From: Hygrophila difformis
Lineage: Eukaryota; Streptophyta; Magnoliopsida; Lamiales; Acanthaceae
Direction: 5' to 3'
Assembly: GCA_030278955.1 (NCBI GenBank)
Contig: JAOANR010000001.1
Span: forward strand, 40,016,890 to 40,080,889
Length of the DNA stretch: 64,000 nucleotides
The notes beneath the pieces are model-generated. The model ran no database searches and was not told the origin of the DNA. It saw nothing but the letters and a program-made list of their open reading frames with translations. Positions 56,872 through 64,000 of the stretch are shown one piece after another. How positions within the stretch are numbered: the stretch's first letter is position 1; each line of letters begins with the position of its first letter. The position numbers and the translations under genes are program-made.

Positions 56872-57600
56872 TTGAATGTTTTAATTCATCCCAAAACCAT
56901 GTAAGAGTTAACTTACCGATCTATGGATGTTCCCGGCTCGTCGATTTGGATGACAACGGCCTCTGCGTTCACCGTTTGTCTCCCGAGATCCTTCTTTCTC
57001 CTTTCCATCAGTCCTCCTATGCCCGGGAACTCTTGAACTCGCCTGGAAAACGTCCTCCTTCTCAACTTCTTGCCTCCAAAGATCTAGATCTGGGGCTTTC
57101 TTTGAATTTTAAAGGTGGAGGAAGATGTATTTTTTTTTTTCTTCTTCGCTTTCTTTTTTTCTTTTATCTCTATTTCTCTTATATTATTGTACGTAGAATT
57201 CTTTTTTTTTTGTGTATGTAGAATTGATATGAATAGCAAATTAGGAAGATGAAAAAGATTAAATTTATAAAAAGAAGTAAAAGGCGCTTAAATTTAGAAA
57301 AAGAAGTAAAGGGCGCTTATTTAGGAGACTTAGGATCCAACATTTGATTTTCAAATATTTTGCTATCATTGAAGGTTATAACAATATACTAAAGATAGGC
57401 TAAATCTTGCCAATATCTAAAGATATGCTAAATCTTGTCAATATCTAAAGATAGGATAATCTTGTTTTGATTACCATATACATATTATTTTATTGTGGTT
57501 ATTATTATTACTACTAACTGATTATTATTATTTTACTTATATTATTTTTATTTTTATTTTATTTATTTATTTATTTATTTATGTGTTTAATTAGTTATTT
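56872..57600 (+). other. Possible coding fragment followed by A+T-rich DNA
   Basis: Plus-strand 56900-57112 reads protein-like (LVDLDDNGLCVHRLSPEILL, SYARELLNSPGKRPPSQLLA) with higher GC than its surroundings. It may be an exon or a TE fragment; I do not recognise it. From 57120 the sequence becomes T-rich, with a repeated TAAAGATA-GCTAAATCTTG unit near 57390-57460. Confidence 0.3.
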
Positions 57601-57607
57601 AGGGGTG

Positions 57608-57735
57608 ACTGATTTCACGGGTATTACAGTCTACCCTCCTTAAGAATCAACTTCGTCCTCGAAGTTGCCTTACTGATTTCATGGGTATTACAGTCTACCC
57701 TCCTTAAGAGATCAACTTCGTCCTCGAAGTTTGTG
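57608..57735 (-). mobile_element. Chromovirus-type LTR/PPT junction, tandemly duplicated (64 bp x 2)
   Basis: Minus strand AACTTCGAGGACGAAGTTGA, then TTAAGGAGGGTAGAC and TGTAATACCC. This is the end-of-pol, purine tract and LTR start seen in Tekay/Del-like Ty3 elements. The 64-base unit occurs twice in a row with small differences. A further ACGGGGTATTACA at 57921-57933 is another such LTR edge. Confidence 0.65.
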
Positions 57736-60012
57736 TTTTCGACTTTTTCTCTTGCTAATGTCCTTTTTTTGGTTTTTTATTTTGTGACTGAACTTAGATT
57801 AAACTTCTAAGCTGCCTACGTACCCATGTGAAGGGATAAGTCATAACGTAGTTCAAAACTACTTGAATTTGTTTATATATTTATTCGGAATACATATTGT
57901 CAAAATTATATGTCTATCTTACGGGGTATTACACCTATGCTATATTAGCTATGAGCTGATTCAAAAGTGATGACAGAAAGGACAAGGGAGAAAAGAATAA
58001 AGATTGGGACAAGACTTTAGATAAATCACCAATTAAACCTTCCATTTTTATACACAGATCTTTGTTTGGGGATAATCCTGTCCAGATAGCATAATTCTCC
58101 ATAGCTCTCAGTACTATGTTTCCCTTTAACAAACAGATTTTACTGTATGAGTTTACATGTTCTTAGACCACACAATCTAAGATACCCACAAGTTCATAAC
58201 TGCCCCGGCCTAGGGTATGATATTTCATCTGTGGTGGTCAAGCAACACCTGAAAAATCATTAGTTGAAGTGCCAAGTACTGCTATCATTCCCCCATGTCA
58301 CACCAAAGTCTAAAATTAAACCTGAACTATCTCTTAACTCTCAGTCCTAGTAGCAGTTAGAAGATCTAGTGACATATCCGAGTGACCTCTACGAAAGTGG
58401 TTAAAAGAAAGCAGTAAAGAAAGCATTTTAAAATCCTATCACTCGGAAGTTTCAAAGCTTCGTACTGGTAGTAAAAAGAAAGCCCCTAGTCAGGATGACC
58501 CGGTTATAGATATGGATCAAGAATTCCCGGACCTCAGTGAATCCGCTCGCAGTGTTCACTTCTTTCCGGAGGTGTGGTTATGAGATACAAACTAATGAAA
58601 CAGACTAATAAATTAGTTCGTTCCGGATGCACTCACTCAGGACTCAAAGATAGGCTTTGGGCAGAAGAGGATAGTAGTTGAAAGAAACTCAACCCTATCT
58701 TAGAAAGTAACCAAGGCCTATGTATTGTTCCTCTAGAATTATCTAACACACTGCATTTGAATCCAAGTGGATCCCATCTCGGTGTGATAGTTAAGACTAA
58801 ATTCCCAATACACAGCTATTTCGGAAAATAATAAGTGTGAAAACCATTCCCTAAACAGGTACTAGACTCCCAATAAGAAACACAGACCCTTTCAGTCTAG
58901 ATGAGACCTAATTGCTGACTCTGCTTTCTAATTTCTCAAAATTTAACCCTTGACAGAATATGAACTAGACATAACTGAGGAATTTATCCCCTACTCAGAT
59001 CCGAATTTTATAAATAAATTTTTGTTGGAAATTTAATATGCGATATCTGTTTTAAAATCCAGACTTCTTATGTCCAAGGGAAGGATCCCAAAAATATTAC
59101 AGACCACAATAGCTACGTAATAATATCAATGCATAATGATATATGGAAGTGTAAAATTAATCAACCCAAAATATAATGGTGGGTTTAGACAGAACGTGGG
59201 ACACAGATATGAGGTAGTCGTGGGGCCAAAAGTGATGGCAGAATAATCAGGTGGAATGCAAACTTCTGCTTTCCAGTTTCTCAATTACTCGGATGGAGCA
59301 AATTTAGACAGCAAAAACCCTGAAATGGCAGTGTCGCTACCAGTTGGGCCCCTACTGTCTGTGAATTCTGATAAAGACCTACATGCTTCCTCTCAGTAAT
59401 GCTTATTAGCTAATATTGACAGATATTGGCTGACTCACATCACAGATTAGAATTTGGGTTTTGGAAATTAAGATAAAGAGAATAAAACTGTATTTGGACA
59501 ATAATTAACTGAGTGGCTACTTCATTTCCCGGTGAAAGGACCGTTCGCCTGACCTCGTTATTCATTATCCAAACCATGCAAAATAACAAACAGTAATTGA
59601 TATACAGACTACGGGCTACTTCATTTCCCGGTGAAGGGACCGTTCGCCGACATTATTCTGTAGTATCTCTTACTGTTTATTCACACATCACGAAAAAGAT
59701 AAAATAAAGTAAAAATAAAGACAGTGCCTTGTATGAGAGACATTGCTTTCTCATGCAAGGTTATGGAATTAATCCATAACTAATGTCTTAAATAATCCTT
59801 CATACCATAATTAATTACAGTCCGGATTATCTACTTAAGGCATTAAGGTTTTGTTTATAGAAAAATATTTTAAGGAAAATTGAACAAAGATCCTTTAATC
59901 AAAGTAATTATCGATCTTAATCATTGCCAATCATGACCTTTAATTATTGACTTAAGGGTTCAATTAATTAATGAAGGAAATGGAGAAATGGAAAATCTGG
60001 CAGAAACTGCCA

Positions 60013-60660
60013 ATTACGACGCTAAACAGATTTTTACGACGCTATCCTAGGATAGCGTCGTGGGGACAGCGTCGTCATGGGTTGGTGAAAGAGATGCAAA
60101 TTTTGGAATTAAAAGGGGTTATGCACGACGCTGTACATGTTTACGACGTGATACAATGTTCCACGTTGTAGTGTTGACGTCGTGCATGGAAATTTAGAAA
60201 TGAGGGCCTACGACGCTATGCATGTCCTACGACGTTAAACATGGTTTACGTCGTAGGGTCTAGCGTCGTAGTAAGAAGAGATGGTTTTGAAAAAGAGGAG
60301 GATGCTACGACGCTATACACTAAATTACGACGCTATCCTAGGATAGCGTCGTGGGTGTAGCGTCGTAGGTGGAATTTTCTGGAGTTGAGAAAAATGGGGG
60401 TTTACGACATTATGCACTAAATTACGACGCTATCCTAAGATAATGTCGTGGTCATAGCGTCGTAAATGGGTTGGTGAAAATGAAGAGTTTTGGGGTCCTA
60501 CGACCTTAGACAAAAATTACGACGCTACCCTAGGATAGCGTCATAGGTCTATTGTCGTAGGGCAAATTTTCTTGAGTTCGAAGCAACTACGACATCAAAC
60601 CCTTCCCTACGTCGCTATCCTTGGATAGCGTCGTAGGGCGGTTAGCGTCGTAGCTACCCC
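60013..60660. repeat. Palindromic array, leader part of the second LTR copy
   Basis: Counterpart of 11653-12255. Includes a perfect 28-bp palindrome with half-site TACGACGCTATCCT near 60325-60352. Confidence 0.85.
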
Positions 60661-61359
60661 AGAATATGTTGTTGGTCGGGTAATGCAATCTCTGCGATTG
60701 CAAACCCTGTTTTCAAGTTCATGGTTCATCAATGCAAGAACAATAATAAAATAAGGTGAAAACAGTAAGCCAAAATGCATAAAAACATGATAAAATAAGC
60801 CAAAAGCATACACCCATGAACCACAAACCCCAATGAGGGTTTTCAACCATAAAAACATGCATAAGAACCCAAAAAGAAGAAAAGGACAGAAACTCCACAT
60901 TGTAAACAGAAAATGAGATGACCAAATGGTCATTTAAGCAAAGATAAAGCAAGTAAATCCATGGACCCATGTCCATTTCATGTTTTTGGGACTCTTTTGA
61001 AGCTTAAATGCCCATTTTATATCAAATGGTTTGATAATACCTATCATTTGGGTATTTCAAACCTAAACAAAGAGTTTAACAAAACTGAAACAGTATGAAA
61101 TTGGCTATCCTAAGCTGAACAAGAAAGAAAAACACTAAGCTATGCAAGAAATTAAACTAAGCTAGATGCATAAATTAAATAATACATAAAAATAAAAACT
61201 AACTACTCTAACTAACCTAGCTACACTTCTCAAGAACTGAGGTTGTCTTCAAGTTGGGGAATGTATGAAGTGACAAGACCTGGGAGTCAACACCTCTATA
61301 TATAGGCGAGAAACCCTAGGCCCATGGGCCGCCAGGCCCTTGAGTTTGAATTCTGCAGC

Positions 61360-61635
61360 TTGGTACGACGCTATGCATGACTTCGTCGCTATCCATACTA
61401 CGACGCTATAGGTGTAACGTCGTAGTCTTCCACTTCGAATACACTCTTTGTCTCTAAGTGAACAGCCTACGACGCTATACTCCGTTACGTCGCTACACTT
61501 GGTCTACGACGCTATGTTTGACGTCGTAGTTCTCCTCCTTCAGAATCTTACCTCCATTTCTGCCTACGACGCTATACTCGGCCTACGATGCTATACATGG
61601 TTAACGTCGTAGTTGAGTGTAGCGTCGTAATTTCC
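61360..61635. repeat. Palindromic array, U3 part of the second LTR copy
   Basis: Counterpart of 12960-13215, with the TATA box between the two arrays (61292-61303). Confidence 0.82.
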
Positions 61636-61915
61636 TGAAAAATTCGACTTTTTTTGTGGGTTTTTTTTCTTTTCCCATCTTTTTGTTTCCTTTTTCTTTT
61701 CTTTTCTTTTTCTCATGTTTTTGGATTTTTCTAGCATAAATGTGTAACAAAATTATATATTTATGCATTTTTCATACCAGCTCAATATTTTTACAGCTAT
61801 GCATAAATCGGTCCAATTCGACTGCGTTCTTATTTAATATAAGACCGGAATGCGATCAAATGCGCGTTTTAAGACGAAAATGGATTGAAATAATGGACAT
61901 TTCTGGCCATTATCA

Positions 61916-63504
61916 ACATCCTCACAGTTAATACTGATCGTCCCCGAGCAGTCAGAGTCAATGTTCCTTGGAACACGGACTCTACATAGTCAATTCATTT
62001 TCGTGGCTTTATAAATTTCATTCTTATTGGATTGGGATAAGACAATTAAAAACTACAAGTATTAAATTCCTTTGATTGCAGTGTTTGATAAAATGATACT
62101 TGCTCACTAAATCGGGCTTACAAATCGAGCATTGTTGTCGTCAACCCTTCATGAATGTCATGTTTGAGAAATGCTAGGATTAAAAATTAGAATTAAGGTA
62201 TGACATGAACATATTTAATGAAACAGAGCCTCACATATGATAAACTTGGACAATTCACTCATTCTCAAGAGGGTTTAATCATTGTACTCTCAAAATAAAA
62301 TTTGATTGAACTATCCCATAGGCTTGCAATTAGACTAAACTCGCCACCGGCTCATTTCCTCAAATCGAGCTCATGAGGTCTTATTTAAGGGTTATAATGG
62401 GGCATACGGTTATAACATTTGGTAAGAAAGGGAATTATTGGGCTAAAAAGTGGCAAGAATTTATTCAATCATCAATTCGCATTTTTATTTAAAATCTATG
62501 ATCATCAATTATTTCTTTTTCTTTTGATTTTCTTTTTCTATTGCATGACATTAGACTACGTTTAATTGCTTTGTCATTTGCAATTTATTTTTGTTGAATG
62601 AGGCTCAACATTTTTTTTTTGAATCGGTTTAAAGAACACCGATTGATACATTTTTGATGATCATAAATTTAATGCCTTGAAAGAATTTATTCTTGCACAC
62701 TTGGGTTGAATATATTGGTCTTTTTGTAAGGATAAGGGAAATGTAGAGGGTTTCAAGAAAAATTAGGCTTAAAGGCTCAAAGTGGTTAATCCTAAAGGGA
62801 AAATATTTTTGGGTTTGGATTTCAAAAGAAGGCCAAAAATTTGGGTTCACTAGGTGCCTCGATCATATGCTTGATTTTTTGGAATATGACATGGTCTTGA
62901 ATCGGTCCCAATCGCAAGTTCTAGTTTCCTTTAATCAAATTGATTCACACATCGAAGAGAATAAATGAGTAAAAGTGACTCATGGCTCAAATCTCACAAG
63001 GCTCAAATTAATCAAAGCTTAATTCTAACAATTTATTCAATCAAAATTTTCAACATGAAGTTTTATTACCCAAAAAGATGATTGCATCATTAAATTTTTA
63101 TAGCTCAAAACCCTAGGAATTTATTTCATGCATGTTTTCAATTATATTATCCCAATTTAAAAGTTTGAAAATTTAATCACAAGCCTAAATTCAACATGTG
63201 AATTTAGAACAGGTTTATGCATACTTTTTGCTGGTTATTTAGTTTAAAGCAGTAAAGAGGCACTGTTAACATACAAAGTATGTCAACAGCATATTTTTGG
63301 CCTGACAGTCACTTATTCATCTTGGACTGTCAGACATCTTTTTCTCAAATAAAATTGTTTGGACCTCAAAAGTGAAGTTCCATTTTGGAAAGCAATTAAA
63401 TACATCACTCACAAGAGATTCTTATGCAGTTAATACGAACCTGCATGCAAAAGAAGAATTCCCTTATATGATGTTTACAATCAAGCTTAAGATAAAATAA
63501 AGCA
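61916..63504. other. Polypurine-tract complement, then non-coding DNA
   Basis: ACATCCTCACAG follows the LTR end, so this LTR is the 3' LTR of an element extending to the right. The next 1.5 kb is A+T-rich with no supported ORF. A short inverted repeat, CTGACAGTC and GACTGTCAG, lies near 63302-63332. Confidence 0.5.
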
Positions 63505-64000
63505 TTTAAAGATTCATTCTTCCTCCATTCCTCTCCTCCTAGGGAAAGAAGATTCTGCTCCAGAAGATGAAGTTTGTCAAGTCGCAGCGCAGGCACCAAC
63601 CGTTATGTTCCTCCAGGTTTCCTCGCCTCCTTGGGCAGTAGATCCGGTCTGCCTAGCCACCAAATAAACCAGGGGTGTCCTCGTTACTCGACATCCAGGA
63701 GATGGTGTTGGTGGCCGTATAGACCAAGATTGATCTATTGGTTGCCATTCCCTCTATCATCTTTATCCCCTGCAGAACTTGACCTTCATCCATTTTGCTC
63801 AGCAGCATGAAAGCCCGTGTGAAAATTGATGCCCTATGATTATCTTCAATCCCTGGCCGCAGTATCTCGCAGGCTTGCTCCTCATTCCCACCCGCAAATG
63901 CTAGTAGTGCTGGAACGATCTGGAGGTTGAAGTTTCCTGCCTCTACACACGTCTGCAGGAATTCCTCCTTTTTCCCTCCGGACGTGTTGTTGCCACACCT
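63505..64000 (-). pseudogene. F-box-like copy G, repeat of bases 1-496
   Basis: Matches bases 1-496 with an offset of 63504. The only difference I found is A at 98 against G at 63602. It carries the C-terminal half of the F-box-like gene (ACEILRPGIEDNHRAS region); the F-box itself would lie beyond 64000. Its downstream part (63404-63504) has no counterpart in the window, because copy A is cut at base 1. Confidence 0.85.

Larger units (their letters stand above)
57933..61915 (-). mobile_element. Second copy of the Athila-type LTR (left-truncated)
   Basis: Collinear with 9607-13513; it lacks the first 430 bases of that LTR and ends with the complete ...GGCCATTATCA. The left 600 bases show many single-base indels against the first copy, while the centre and right are nearly identical. 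A net gain of about 76 bases includes an extra palindrome unit near 60310. Confidence 0.9.

Noticed and set aside
56331..57221. Long ORFs running across the N gap
   Set aside because: They are open only because N positions do not produce stops.

Overview
The window is flowering-plant nuclear DNA, probably eudicot. It is A+T-rich and gene-poor. It has spliced genes with GT-AG introns, LTR retrotransposons of plant lineages (Athila-type Ty3, Sirevirus Ty1), tRNA-derived SINEs, Stowaway and hAT MITEs, and a large Mutator-like element. I saw no bacterial or organellar signature. No species can be named from this sequence.

Layout. 1-0.7 kb: broken F-box-like gene, minus strand. 1.2-13.5 kb: decayed Athila-type Ty3 element on the minus strand, with a divergent left LTR, pol, gag, a tRNA-Asp-type PBS and a 4.3 kb right LTR. 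13.5-16.7 kb: fold-back repeat, two SINEs and a small predicted secreted-protein gene. 16.7-28.6 kb: an 11.85 kb Mutator-like element (MULE) bounded by a perfect 9-bp target duplication. It carries a FAR1/MULE transposase, a 9-exon 967-codon Ulp1-like protease gene and two unknown genes. Its noncoding DNA is full of a CAGCGAT-type motif whose orientation flips near the right end. 28.9-29.9 kb: Stowaway MITE and SINE. 29.95-35.47 kb: complete non-autonomous LTR retrotransposon (TSD cataa) carrying host-gene-like fragments and a nested hAT-type MITE. 36.4 kb: second Stowaway-like MITE. 37.0-41.5 kb: 3' part of a Sirevirus, cut off by an Athila-type LTR (41.5-44.8 kb). 45-47.3 kb: broken, highly charged ORF. 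47.7-53.6 kb: cluster of F-box-like copies, all minus strand. 53.7-56.4 kb: remains of another Athila LTR and pol, then a 500-N gap. 57.6-57.9 kb: chromovirus-like LTR junction. 57.9-61.9 kb: second copy of the 9.6-13.5 kb LTR. 63.5-64.0 kb: near-perfect repeat of the first 496 bases of the window.

Biology. Three themes stand out. (1) The MULE looks like a multigene transposon: transposase plus Ulp1 cargo. The cargo reading frame is open through nine exons, yet Asn sits where the protease family has its catalytic Asp. (2) Three unrelated LTR families each carry arrays of CG-containing palindromes with different core sequences (TACGACGCTATCC, CTCGCTTTGT, CTCACGACGTGAG). (3) F-box-like copies lie next to Athila LTR/PPT sequences, share a phase-2 intron after a micro-exon, and include one copy that appears to lack the intron. 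Most retroelement ORFs carry stops and frameshifts. The sequence around the N gap shows homopolymer and indel noise, so some breaks there may be assembly error.
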